Origin: Haloparvum alkalitolerans
GTDB lineage: Archaea > Halobacteriota > Halobacteria > Halobacteriales > Haloferacaceae
Reading direction: 5' to 3'
Assembly (NCBI RefSeq): GCF_050122995.1
Contig: NZ_JBNLIA010000002.1
Location: 62,001-126,000, forward strand
Length of the DNA: 64,000 nt
Shown here: one piece after another, positions 31,102 through 39,779 of the stretch
How the letters are laid out: each line of letters opens with the position of its first letter
Numbering within the stretch: the stretch's first letter is position 1
Position numbers and translations under genes: made by a program
Notes under the pieces: model-generated
What the model was told of the DNA's origin: nothing
The model's database searches: none
Seen by the model: the letters and a program-made list of their open reading frames with translations, nothing else

Positions 31102-32970
31102 ATGACCGCACCGAACCGGAACACGCTGTGGGCGTCCGCCATCGTCGAGGAGCTGGCCCGTGCGGGCGTCTCCGCGGCGGTCGTCTCGCCGGGGAGCCGC
31201 TCGACGCCGCTCACGATGGCGCTGGCCCGCCACGACGACGTGCACGTCTTCTCCCAACTCGACGAGCGCTCCGCGGCCTTCTTCGCGCTCGGCCGCGCGC
31301 GGCGGACGGGCGAGGTGACGCCGCTGGTCTGCACCTCCGGCACCGCCGCTGCGAACTACCACCCCGCCATCGTGGAGGCCGACGAGGCGCGCGTCCCGAT
31401 GCTGGCGCTGACCGCCGACCGCCCGCCGGAGCTGCGCGACTCCGGCGCGAACCAGACCGTCGACCAGGAGAAGCTCTACGGCGACGCCGTCCGCTACTAC
31501 AAGGACCTGCCCGAACCCGCCGCCGACGAGCGCGCGCTCGAGTCCGTCCGCACCACCGTCGCCCGCGCGCTCTCGGCCGCGGAGGGGACGGCGGCCGGCC
31601 CGGTCCACCTCAACGTCCCGTTCGCCAAGCCGCTCGAACCGACGCCGGTGGAGGGGGACGTGCCCGCCGACCTCGACCCCGAGGCCGCCGCGGGCCGCGA
31701 CGGCCCCTACGTCTCCCGCCACGCTGGCGCCCCCGAACTCGACGACACGTCGCTGCGGGAACTGGCGGCCGCGCTCGAGACCGACCGCGGACTGATCGTC
31801 GCCGGGCCGGCGGACCCGCCGGGCCTCGACGCGGAGGCGGTCACCGCGCTCTCGCACGCGACCGGCTTCCCGGTCCTCGCGGACCCCCTCTCGGGCGTCC
31901 GGTTCGGCGGACACACCCGCGTCGCGCCCGTGATCGGCGGTTACGACGCCTACCTCTCGCCGGACCTGGCCGAGGCGGAGGCGTTCCCGAACCCCGAGGT
32001 CGTCGTCCGACTCGGCGCCTCCCCGACCTCGAAGAACCTCCGCAAGTACCTCGCGGCGACGGACGCGGACCAGTACGTCGTCGACCCCGCGGGCGCGTGG
32101 CGCGAGGCCGAGTTCGCGGCGACGGACCTGGTGGTCGCCGAGCCCTCCCGGCTCTGCGGTCGGCTCTCGCGACTGCTCCCCGGCGGCGACGCCGACTGGC
32201 GCGCGCAGTGGGAGACGGCGGACGCCGCGGCGTTCGACGCGCTGGAGGGGAGCGCCGCCGAGGGCCGGAACGCCGGAGAGGCGACCGGCGCGACCGCCTC
32301 CGACGCCTTCCTCGAGGGGCGCGTCCTCGAGACCGTGGTCGAGGCGCTTCCGGACCCCGCGACGCTGTTCGTCTCGAACTCCATGCCCGTCCGCGACCTC
32401 GACCGGTTCGTCGCCCCGTCGGCGAAGTCGGTGACCGCGCTCGGGAACCGCGGCGCCTCGGGCATCGACGGCATCGTCTCGACGGCGCTCGGCGCCGGGT
32501 CCGCGACGACCGACGACCTGACGCTCGTGACCGGCGACCTCGCGCTGTATCACGACGCCAACGGCCTGCTCGCGCTCGACCGCTGCGAGGTGGACGCGAC
32601 GGTCGTCGCCGTCAACAACGACGGCGGCGGCATCTTCCACAAGCTTCCCGTCGAGGCGTTCGACCCGCCGTTCACCGAGCAGTTCAGGACGCCTCACGGC
32701 ATCGACTTCGAACCGCTCTCGGCGCTGTACGACGTGGACTTCGCGCGGATCGACGCGCGCGGCGGCGCGGGTGACGGGGGGGAGAGCGACGACGCGGCCG
32801 GGCGCGCGCTGGCCCCCGACGAGGCGACCGCGGCCCTCCGCGACGCCCTCGCGACCGCACGCGAGGAGCCCGGCAGCCACCTGATCGAGGTGCGGACCGA
32901 CGCCGAAACGAGTCACCGTGCGCGGGAGGCGCTGCGGGAGCGCGTGGTCGAGCGGGTTCGTGAGGAGTGA
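31102..32970 (+). CDS. menD: 2-succinyl-5-enolpyruvyl-6-hydroxy-3-cyclohexene-1-carboxylate synthase MenD
   Basis: A 622-residue thiamin-diphosphate enzyme of menaquinone synthesis, joining isochorismate and 2-oxoglutarate with release of CO2. Seen are MTAPNRNTLWASAIVEELARAGV, VVSPGSRSTPLTMAL, FFALGRARRTG, CTSGTAAANYHPAIVEA, LTADRPPELRDSGANQTVDQ, and late VSNSMPVRDLDRF, GNRGASGIDGI and VTGDLALYHDANGLL with VNNDGGGIFHKLP for ThDP-Mg2+ binding. The ATG at 31102 is set by the TATA box; the open frame further upstream overlaps grpE. Extra acidic inserts (near residues 390-405 and 560-575) are longer than in bacterial MenD. No other men genes lie within the window. Confidence 0.92.
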   Translation: MTAPNRNTLWASAIVEELARAGVSAAVVSPGSRSTPLTMALARHDDVHVFSQLDERSAAFFALGRARRTGEVTPLVCTSGTAAANYHPAIVEADEARVPMLALTADRPPELRDSGANQTVDQEKLYGDAVRYYKDLPEPAADERALESVRTTVARALSAAEGTAAGPVHLNVPFAKPLEPTPVEGDVPADLDPEAAAGRDGPYVSRHAGAPELDDTSLRELAAALETDRGLIVAGPADPPGLDAEAVTALSHATGFPVLADPLSGVRFGGHTRVAPVIGGYDAYLSPDLAEAEAFPNPEVVVRLGASPTSKNLRKYLAATDADQYVVDPAGAWREAEFAATDLVVAEPSRLCGRLSRLLPGGDADWRAQWETADAAAFDALEGSAAEGRNAGEATGATASDAFLEGRVLETVVEALPDPATLFVSNSMPVRDLDRFVAPSAKSVTALGNRGASGIDGIVSTALGAGSATTDDLTLVTGDLALYHDANGLLALDRCEVDATVVAVNNDGGGIFHKLPVEAFDPPFTEQFRTPHGIDFEPLSALYDVDFARIDARGGAGDGGESDDAAGRALAPDEATAALRDALATAREEPGSHLIEVRTDAETSHRAREALRERVVERVREE

Positions 32971-33091
32971 GAGGCCGGGGACGACCCCGTGAAGGAGCCG
33001 GGAGCCGGGGACCGGGAGCCGGCGCTCGGTGAGCCCCCACGCGCGACGCGGGGAGCACTCGCGCGACCACTCGCGCGGCCCGCGCTCCATA

Positions 33092-33100
33092 CACTATATA
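33092..33100 (+). promoter_or_regulatory. AT-rich block upstream of pst, possible second promoter
   Basis: ACTATATATC is an isolated AT-rich island in an otherwise GC-rich stretch about 120 nt before pstS. The surrounding gap of 246 nt (32971-33216) holds no gene. It could be an upstream TATA box giving a long leader, or an activator site. The pst palindrome is the nearer candidate promoter. Confidence 0.35.
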
Positions 33101-33172
33101 TCCGACAGTACCGATACCGCCGACTCCGAGGCGCTACCGTCGGGTCCTGGTCGCTCCGTCACGGTCCAGTCA

Positions 33173-33196
33173 CCTATTATAAACGTGTTTAATAGG
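33173..33196 (+). promoter_or_regulatory. Palindrome over the pstS TATA box, candidate Pho-type operator
   Basis: Arms CCTATTA (33173-33179) and TAATAGG (33190-33196) flank a near-symmetric core TAAACGTGTT. The TATA box TTATAAA lies inside the palindrome. With pstS starting at 33217 the leader is very short. An inverted repeat over the TATA box upstream of a phosphate importer operon fits repression under high phosphate, which is inferred. Confidence 0.55.
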
Positions 33197-33216
33197 TCGA
33201 CGGGTGCTCTTACTCG

Positions 33217-34413
33217 ATGTCACGTGACGCGGCGCATCAGGTGGACGCGGTATCACGCCGAAAGTACCTGCTGACGCTGACCGCCGCCGGGGCGGCAGGC
33301 CTCGCGGGGTGTAGCGGACAGAGCAACAGCGGGAGCGGCGGCGAGAGCGGGACCAGCAGTGGCGGGAGCGGCGGCGGGAGCGGAGACGGCGACGACGCCG
33401 ACGAGGGTGGAAGCGGCGGGTCGGCGGCGCCGGCCACGGTGACTGCCGAGGGGTCCTCGACGGTGTACCCCATCTCGAACAAGGGGAGCTCCTACTGGAA
33501 CTCCAACTCGCCGGCGAGCGACGGCGAGTACTGGGGCTCCAACGACGAGTCGTCGGTCCCCGGCTGGGACCAGATCGACACTGACCAGAACATCGCCGAC
33601 TACTTCGCCGGGCTGTACGGCTTCGAGCCGACCGGCGAGCGGTCGAACCCCCCGTTCGCGACCCGCGTGGCGCTGAGCCACTCGGGGACCGGCTGTGAGG
33701 CCGTCCGCGACGGGCTGGTCGACATCGGGAACTCCTCCGGGCCCATCACGGCGGAACTCGACATCAGCGAGGAACAACGCGACGAGAACTACGTCGACCA
33801 CGTCGTCGGCCGGGACGGCCAGCCCGTCTTCGTCAGCCAGGCGATCTACGACGCCGGCGTCGACCAGCTCACCGGCGAGCAGATCCGCGGCATCTACCAG
33901 GGCGACATCACCAACTGGAGCGAGGTCGGCGGTCCCGACCGGGAGATCTACGTGGTCGGCCGCGCCGAGGGCTCGGGCACGGACACCTCGTTCAGGCTGA
34001 ACATGCTCGGCGACGCCGACGCGCCGATGGAGGTCGACACCCGCCTCGGACAGAACCAGCAGGTCCAGCAGGTCCTCCAGGACAACGACAACGCCATCGG
34101 CTACATGGCGCTCGCGTTCTCCGGGCCGGGGATCCAGGCGATCGCGATCGACTTCGAGGGCACCGTCTTCCGCCCGGACCCCGACGCCGAGAACACCATC
34201 TTCGACTCCGAGTACCCGCTGAACCGCGACCTCCACATGTACACGCGGATCACCGAGGACACGCCGGAGGGAACGGACATGCGCGAGGCGGCGTTCCTCA
34301 ACATGTTCCTGACCGACTTCGGCCAGCAGGTGTTCGTCGAGGACGTCAACTACATCACCCTACCGACCTCCGACATCGAGGCCGAGCGCGCGAAGCTGCC
34401 GGAGCAGGCCTAG
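33217..34413 (+). CDS. pstS: Phosphate ABC transporter substrate-binding lipoprotein PstS
   Basis: A 398-residue phosphate-binding protein. The start SRRKYLLTLTAAGAAGLAGC carries a Tat twin-arginine motif and a lipobox, so it is exported folded and lipid-anchored. A Gly/Ser-rich acidic spacer of about 55 residues follows. The binding domain starts VTAEGSSTVYPISNKGSSYW, a PstS phosphate loop, and has GCEAVRDGLVDIGNSSGPIT, ITNWSEVGGPDREIYVV and GRAEGSGTDTSF. It heads pstSCAB-phoU. Expression is probably induced by phosphate shortage. Confidence 0.95.
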   Translation: MSRDAAHQVDAVSRRKYLLTLTAAGAAGLAGCSGQSNSGSGGESGTSSGGSGGGSGDGDDADEGGSGGSAAPATVTAEGSSTVYPISNKGSSYWNSNSPASDGEYWGSNDESSVPGWDQIDTDQNIADYFAGLYGFEPTGERSNPPFATRVALSHSGTGCEAVRDGLVDIGNSSGPITAELDISEEQRDENYVDHVVGRDGQPVFVSQAIYDAGVDQLTGEQIRGIYQGDITNWSEVGGPDREIYVVGRAEGSGTDTSFRLNMLGDADAPMEVDTRLGQNQQVQQVLQDNDNAIGYMALAFSGPGIQAIAIDFEGTVFRPDPDAENTIFDSEYPLNRDLHMYTRITEDTPEGTDMREAAFLNMFLTDFGQQVFVEDVNYITLPTSDIEAERAKLPEQA

Positions 34414-34458
34414 CGTCGCGGCCCCGGAGACGACCGCTCTCCGACCGATATTTATCAC

Positions 34459-35586
34459 ATGTCACTCACGAATCCACCGACTGACTGGCGTGCGGGCATC
34501 GAGCGGCGGGTCACCCGGACGCGAGCGTTCGTCGACGAGACCGACCCGGAGGCGCTGGCCGTGGTCGGCGTCTCGATGGGGTCGCTTCTGGCGGCGTTTC
34601 TCGGCTTCCTGCTGGCGTCCCCCTGGACCGCGGTTCCGCTCGGCGCGTTCCTGATCGCGACGGGCGTCGGCTGGGTGCGCCACCAGGCGCTCGTCGCCCG
34701 CGCCGTCACGTTCGCGATGACGACGGTGACGCTCGTCACGCTCGGCCTCATCGTCGTGTTCATCGTCGCCGAGTCGCTCCCGGCGTTTCGGTACGAGACG
34801 GCCACCGTCCTCGGCACCTCCGTCCCCGGACTGCGGATGTTCACGGCGACGCGGTGGGACGCGGTCTCGGAGCCGGTCCGGTTCTCGCTCGTGCCGATGA
34901 TCCACGGGACCGTGATGGTGACCACCATCGCGACGCTGGTGGCGGCGCCACTGGGCGTCGCCGCCGCGCTGTTCATCGCGGAGATCGCGCCCCCGGCCGT
35001 CCGTGAACTCGTCAAGCCCGGCATCGAGGTGCTCGCCGGCATCCCCTCCATCGTCTACGGGTTCATCGGCTTCACCGTGATCAACCCCTGGGCGAACGAC
35101 GCGTTCGCGCTTAACGGCGGCTCGACGTACCTCTTCGTCGGGGCGGTCGTCGGCCTGATGGCGCTGCCGACGGTGGTCTCCGTCGCCGAGGACGCGCTGA
35201 CGAGCGTCCCGGACGCGATGAAGGACGGGTCGCTCGCGCTCGGGGCGACCGACTGGCAGTCCATGACCTCGATCACGATTCCGGCCGCGTTCTCCGGCGT
35301 CTCGGCGGCCGTCCTCCTCGGCGTCGGGCGCGCGATCGGCGAGACGATGGCGGCGACGGTGATGCTGGCCGGCGTTCCGCGCATCAGCGACCCCCTGTTC
35401 AACGTCTTCTACGGCTACGAGACGCTCACGTCGCTGATCGCCCGGGGGTACGGGAGCGCGAACGGGGTCCACGAGAGCGCGCTGTTCGCCGCCGGCGTCG
35501 TCCTGTTCGTGACCGTGCTGTGTCTGAGCCTCGTCTCGCAGTACGTCGAGTTACGCATGCGGCGCCGCCTGGGGGGTGCCGAATGA
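34459..35586 (+). CDS. pstC: Phosphate ABC transporter permease PstC
   Basis: A 375-residue inner-membrane permease of the phosphate importer. After an N-terminal soluble and helical region come helices of the BPD transport superfamily, with IHGTVMVTTIATLVAAPLGVAAALFIAEIAP, PGIEVLAGIPSIVYGFIGF and the EAA-type cytoplasmic loop (DALTSVPDAMKDGSLALGATDWQSM...SAAVLLGVGRAIGETMAATVM) that docks on PstB. Its stop overlaps the pstA start (ATGA). It lies 45 nt after pstS, so it is co-transcribed. Confidence 0.93.
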   Translation: MSLTNPPTDWRAGIERRVTRTRAFVDETDPEALAVVGVSMGSLLAAFLGFLLASPWTAVPLGAFLIATGVGWVRHQALVARAVTFAMTTVTLVTLGLIVVFIVAESLPAFRYETATVLGTSVPGLRMFTATRWDAVSEPVRFSLVPMIHGTVMVTTIATLVAAPLGVAAALFIAEIAPPAVRELVKPGIEVLAGIPSIVYGFIGFTVINPWANDAFALNGGSTYLFVGAVVGLMALPTVVSVAEDALTSVPDAMKDGSLALGATDWQSMTSITIPAAFSGVSAAVLLGVGRAIGETMAATVMLAGVPRISDPLFNVFYGYETLTSLIARGYGSANGVHESALFAAGVVLFVTVLCLSLVSQYVELRMRRRLGGAE

Positions 35587-37151
35587 GCCGCGCGACCGAG
35601 ACGGCCCTCGTCCGCGAGGACCGGAGCGTGTACGAGGCCCTCACGGCGGGCGCGGTCGGGGTCTCGGGGCTCGCGTTCGCCGTCGGACTGGCGGCGCTCG
35701 TCGACGTCGTCGCCATCGACGACCCCGTCGCGGGACTCCCGCTGTCGACGGCGCTCGGCGCGGTGCTGGTCGTCGTCGGCCTCGGCGTCGTCGGGTTCGG
35801 CGTGGCCTCCCGACTGGGAGTCGTCGACACGGGGCCGCAACCGAGCGCGGGGATCGTCGCGACGGCGGCGTTCACCGGTCTCTGGCTCGCCATCGGTGCG
35901 CTCGCGGCCGGGAGCGTCGGCCTCGAGGGCGTCGGCCGGCTCGCCGTCGCGGTCGTCGCGGGGGGCGTCGCGTTCGCGGCGACCGCGCTCCCGCGCGAGG
36001 ACGTGGGGTCGACCCTGCCCGCGGGGGGCGTGGCCGTCCTCGCGGGCGCGGTCCTCGCGAGCGCCGTCGTCGGACCGGGGTGGGAGCGAGTCCTCGCGGG
36101 GTACGACGCGACGCTGTTCGGCGACACCGTCGTGCCGGTCGTCGTGATGGTCGCCTCGCTGGTCGCGGGCTGGGGGGCCGCGAAGGCGTACGGCGGGTTC
36201 GGCGCCCGGGGACGCAACGTCGGCGCGTACGTCCTCATCTACCTCGTCGTGGTCGCGATCCTGTCCGTCCTCGTCGGCCTCGTCGCCTTCGTGACGGTCA
36301 GGGGGCTCCCCGGGCTGTTCCGCGGGTTCGGCGTGGGCGGCCCGGGCCTCCTCAGGTGGCCGTTCCTGACCAACGGGGCGGGGCTGCTGGCCGAGGTCGC
36401 GGGCGTGTTCCCGGCGCTCGTCGGGACGGTCTGGCTGGTCGTCGGCGCCGTCCTGTTCGCCGTGCCGACCGGCGTCGGCGCCGCCGTGTTCCTCAGCGAG
36501 TACGCCGAACAGGGTCGGTTCACGGGCGCGGTCGAGGTGGCGACGAACGGGCTCTGGAGCACGCCGAGCATCGTCTTCGGCCTGTTCGGCGCCGCCTTCC
36601 TGATCCCCCGGTTCGGCAACCAGAAGTCGCTGATCGCGGGGATGTTGACGCTCGGGTTCATGCTGCTGCCGCTCGTCCTCATCACGAGCCGCGAGGCGAT
36701 CCTCGCGGTCCCGGACGAGTACCGGGACGCGAGCGCGGCCCTCGGCGTCTCCAAGTGGCAGACGGTCCGGAGCGTGGTCCTCCCCGCGGCGATCCCGGGG
36801 ATCACGACCGGCGTCATCCTCGGCGTGGGGCGCATCGCCGGCGAGACCGCGCCGATCCTGCTGACCACGGGCGGCGGCGTCCTCCCGGCGAAGTCGGCCG
36901 CGCCCGACGTGCTGGGCGGCTTCCGGCTGACCGGTTCGCCGCCGTTCGTCAGCAACCCCGCGCTGCTCGAGGCCACGAGCGCGCTGCCGTATCAGCTGTA
37001 CGCGCTCATCACGGCGGGGCTGAGCGGCAACATCGAGAACCCGCAGGAGTTCGCGTGGGGGCTGGCGCTGACGCTGCTGCTCGTCGTGTTGGCCTTCTAC
37101 GCGGTCGGCATCGCGACGCGCTACTACTTCAGACGGAAACTCCACCAATGA
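35583..37151 (+). CDS. pstA: Phosphate ABC transporter permease PstA
   Basis: A 522-residue permease partner of PstC. The C-terminal 290 residues have the usual PstA features: VGTVWLVVGAVLFAVPTGVGAAVFLSEYAEQG, ATNGLWSTPSIVFGLFGAAFLI, and the EAA loop REAILAVPDEYRDASAALGVSKWQTVRSVVLPAAIPGITTG...GRIAGETAPIL. About 220 extra N-terminal residues contribute several more hydrophobic helices, making it much longer than bacterial PstA; this is seen in other haloarchaea. It starts at the ATG inside the pstC stop and ends overlapping pstB. Confidence 0.92.
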   Translation: MSRATETALVREDRSVYEALTAGAVGVSGLAFAVGLAALVDVVAIDDPVAGLPLSTALGAVLVVVGLGVVGFGVASRLGVVDTGPQPSAGIVATAAFTGLWLAIGALAAGSVGLEGVGRLAVAVVAGGVAFAATALPREDVGSTLPAGGVAVLAGAVLASAVVGPGWERVLAGYDATLFGDTVVPVVVMVASLVAGWGAAKAYGGFGARGRNVGAYVLIYLVVVAILSVLVGLVAFVTVRGLPGLFRGFGVGGPGLLRWPFLTNGAGLLAEVAGVFPALVGTVWLVVGAVLFAVPTGVGAAVFLSEYAEQGRFTGAVEVATNGLWSTPSIVFGLFGAAFLIPRFGNQKSLIAGMLTLGFMLLPLVLITSREAILAVPDEYRDASAALGVSKWQTVRSVVLPAAIPGITTGVILGVGRIAGETAPILLTTGGGVLPAKSAAPDVLGGFRLTGSPPFVSNPALLEATSALPYQLYALITAGLSGNIENPQEFAWGLALTLLLVVLAFYAVGIATRYYFRRKLHQ

Positions 37152-38080
37152 GTCAGACAGACACCGCGGAGACCGTAGAGACCGCAGAGACGACGGCGAA
37201 CCGCACCGACGACCAGGGGGTCTCCACGACCGCCGGCGAGACCGTCGAGGAAACGCGCCCGGAGTGGACCGACTACGAGGCCGCCGGCGAGACGAAACTC
37301 GCCGTCGAGGAGCTCGACGTCCACTACGGCGACGACCACGCGCTGAAGGGCGTCTCGATGGACATCCCCGAGCGGAGCGTGACGGCCCTCATCGGCCCGT
37401 CGGGGTGCGGCAAGTCGACGTTCCTCCGGTGTCTGAACCGAATGAACGACCGCATCCGCAGCGCCCGCGTCGACGGGACCGTCGCCATCGACGGCGAGGA
37501 CGTCTATCAGGACGGCGTCGACCTCGTCGAGTTGCGCAAGCGCGTCGGGATGGTGTTCCAGAGCCCGAACCCCTTCCCCAAGTCGATCCGCGCGAACGTC
37601 TCCTACGGCCCGCGGAAACACGGCGACGTCGAGACGGGCCTGCTCGCGCGGCTGACCGGGCGCGCGGAGCCCGACCGCGAGAGGGACCTCGTGAAACGGT
37701 CGCTCGAACGGGCCGCCCTCTGGGAGGAGGTTCGCGACCGGCTGGACGACAACGCGCTCGGCCTCTCCGGCGGCCAGCAACAGCGGCTGTGTATCGCCCG
37801 CTGTCTGGCCGTCGACCCGGAGGTCATCCTGATGGACGAGCCGGCCTCCGCGCTGGACCCCATCGCCACCGCGAAGATCGAGGACCTCATCGAGGACCTC
37901 GCGCAGGACTACACCGTCGTCGTCGTCACCCACAGCATGCAACAGGCCGCCCGCGTCTCCGACCAGACCGCAGTCTTCCTGACGGGCGGCGAACTCGTCG
38001 AGTACGACGACACCCAGAAGATCTTCGAGGACCCCGAGAGCCGGCGCGTCGAGGACTACATCAGCGGGAAGTTCGGGTGA
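37148..38080 (+). CDS. pstB: Phosphate ABC transporter ATP-binding protein PstB
   Basis: A 310-residue ABC ATPase driving phosphate import. A Thr/Glu-rich N-terminal extension of about 45 residues precedes VEELDVHYGDDHALKGVSMDI. Walker A is GPSGCGKST (about residue 83 onward), the PstB-typical NRMNDRIRSARVDG follows, then the signature LSGGQQQRLCIARCLA, Walker B VILMDEPASALDP and switch His in VVTHSMQQAARV. Stop and start overlaps of 4 nt on both sides show tight coupling. Confidence 0.95.
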   Translation: MSQTDTAETVETAETTANRTDDQGVSTTAGETVEETRPEWTDYEAAGETKLAVEELDVHYGDDHALKGVSMDIPERSVTALIGPSGCGKSTFLRCLNRMNDRIRSARVDGTVAIDGEDVYQDGVDLVELRKRVGMVFQSPNPFPKSIRANVSYGPRKHGDVETGLLARLTGRAEPDRERDLVKRSLERAALWEEVRDRLDDNALGLSGGQQQRLCIARCLAVDPEVILMDEPASALDPIATAKIEDLIEDLAQDYTVVVVTHSMQQAARVSDQTAVFLTGGELVEYDDTQKIFEDPESRRVEDYISGKFG

Positions 38081-38754
38081 TCGCCGTGCCCCGTGACGAC
38101 TACCGCGAGTCGCTCGACGCGCTCCGGTCCGACGTCGACTCGATGGCCGACGACGTGCTCGACCAGCTCCGGCGGGCGCTCGCGGCGCTCGCGGGCGACG
38201 ACGACGCGTCGGCCCGCGCGGTGATCGACGGCGACGAGGCCATCAACCGGCGATACCTCGAACTCGAGGGCGACTGCATCGACCTCTTCGCGCTCCAACA
38301 GCCCGTCGCCTCGGACCTGCGGTTCGTCGCCGCGTCGTTCAAGATCCTGACCGACTTAGAGCGGATCGGGGACCTCGCGACGAACCTCGCACGCTACGCC
38401 CTCGTCGAAGGGCCGGCCGTCGGCGCGGACGTTCGCGTCCACGAGATCGGTGAGACCGCCGCCGACCAGGTCCGGGCCGCCGTCGACGCGTACGTCGAGG
38501 GGGACGCCGACGCCTGCCGAGCGATCGCCGAGCGCGACGACGAACTGGACGCGCTGTGTCAACACGCCAGCGAGGCGGTCGTCCGCGAACTGGTCGCCGG
38601 CGAGCCGGACCGCTGGGAGATCGAACGGCTCCTCGACGGGATCTCGAACCTGCTGCTGACGATCCGCGACCTCGAGCGGATCGGCGACCACGCCGTCAAC
38701 GTCGCCGCGCGGACGCTGTACGTGACCGACAGCGACCCGGAGCTGATCTACTGA
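38077..38754 (+). CDS. phoU: PhoU phosphate signalling regulator
   Basis: A 225-residue all-helical PhoU made of two repeated three-helix units. Each carries the DLERIGDLATN/DLERIGDHAVN acidic metal-binding motif, the hallmark of PhoU. In bacteria PhoU links the Pst importer to phosphate regulation. I use the GTG at 38077 because it overlaps the pstB stop (GTGA) as the upstream genes do; a GTG at 38086 (then PRDDYRESLDALR) is an equally plausible start. The next gene encodes a second PhoU-type protein. Confidence 0.93.
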   Translation: MIAVPRDDYRESLDALRSDVDSMADDVLDQLRRALAALAGDDDASARAVIDGDEAINRRYLELEGDCIDLFALQQPVASDLRFVAASFKILTDLERIGDLATNLARYALVEGPAVGADVRVHEIGETAADQVRAAVDAYVEGDADACRAIAERDDELDALCQHASEAVVRELVAGEPDRWEIERLLDGISNLLLTIRDLERIGDHAVNVAARTLYVTDSDPELIY

Positions 38755-38756
38755 TC

Positions 38757-39776
38757 ATGGAGACGAGAAAGCTCCAGGAGGTCGGCGGCGGGACGTTCAC
38801 CGTGTCGATCCCGAAGGGGTGGGCGCGGGACCACGGGCTCGAGGGGGGGATGGACCTGCGGCTGTACACCCACCACGACGGGTCGCTCCTCGTCCGGTCC
38901 TCGGACGCGGACGGCGGGTGTCTGGACGAGGTCGCGATCGACGTCGACGCCGACGGTCCCGACGCCGTGCGGTGGGCGATCCGGACCGCCCACGCCGCGG
39001 GGTTCGAGACGATAACGATCCGATCGGCCGAGCCGTTCACCGACGCCGAGCGCAAGGCGGCGCAGTCGACGGTGCGCGGGCTCGTGGGGACGGACATCAC
39101 CGCCGAGTCGGACGCGGCGATCACGGTCAGCCACATGCTGGACGCGTCGTCCGTCTCCGTGCGCCAGTCGGTCGTCCAACTCCAATACGTGGCCATCGGG
39201 CTTCAGCGAGACGCGATCGACGCGTTCCTCGACGCCGCTGACGCGCACGCGAGGGTCCGCGACCGAGCCGACGAGGCCCGTCGGTCCGCGGAGATGATCA
39301 CGCGCCATCTGTCGCGGTCGCTGGTCTCGCACGCGGAGCTCGACGCGCTCGACGTATCGCGCCCGGAGCTGTTCGTCTACTACGTGACGGCCGAGTGCCT
39401 CGAAACCGTCGTCGGGCGGGCCGTCCGGATCGCGGCACTGACGGAGCGCCTTCCCGGTCCGGTGCCCGGGCCCCTCGCCTCGGATCTCCGGTCGGCCGCT
39501 GAGGGCGCCGAACTCGCGCTCGACGACGCGGTGACCGCGATCTTCGACGGCGACACGACCACGGCGCGTCGGTCGAAGGAGCGCTGTGCGGACGCCGTCG
39601 AGCGGATCGACGAGGTCGAACGCGCGCTGTTCGACGGGACGGCCGTGGAGTCGGTGCCGACGGCCGTCGCGCTGGCCGGCGCGATCGAGCAGCTTCGGCG
39701 CATGGCGGCGTGCGGCCGGCGCGTCGCGGACGCCGCCGCGCGGTCGACGGTTCGCGCCCGGAACCTCGACCTCTGA
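38757..39776 (+). CDS. AbrB/SpoVT-domain PhoU-like regulator
   Basis: A 339-residue fusion. The N-terminal 45 residues METRKLQEVGGGTFTVSIPKGW...GLEGGMDLRLYTHHDGSLLV form an AbrB/SpoVT swapped-hairpin DNA-binding domain. The rest is helical and PhoU-like, with SVVQLQYVAIGLQRDAIDAFL, VTAECLETVVGRAVRIAAL and late EVERALF repeats. DNA binding joined to a PhoU sensor suggests a transcription regulator, most likely of the pst operon that precedes it by 2 nt. That target is inferred from position. Its stop lies 3 nt from a convergent gene. Confidence 0.85.
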   Translation: METRKLQEVGGGTFTVSIPKGWARDHGLEGGMDLRLYTHHDGSLLVRSSDADGGCLDEVAIDVDADGPDAVRWAIRTAHAAGFETITIRSAEPFTDAERKAAQSTVRGLVGTDITAESDAAITVSHMLDASSVSVRQSVVQLQYVAIGLQRDAIDAFLDAADAHARVRDRADEARRSAEMITRHLSRSLVSHAELDALDVSRPELFVYYVTAECLETVVGRAVRIAALTERLPGPVPGPLASDLRSAAEGAELALDDAVTAIFDGDTTTARRSKERCADAVERIDEVERALFDGTAVESVPTAVALAGAIEQLRRMAACGRRVADAAARSTVRARNLDL

Positions 39777-39779
39777 CCG

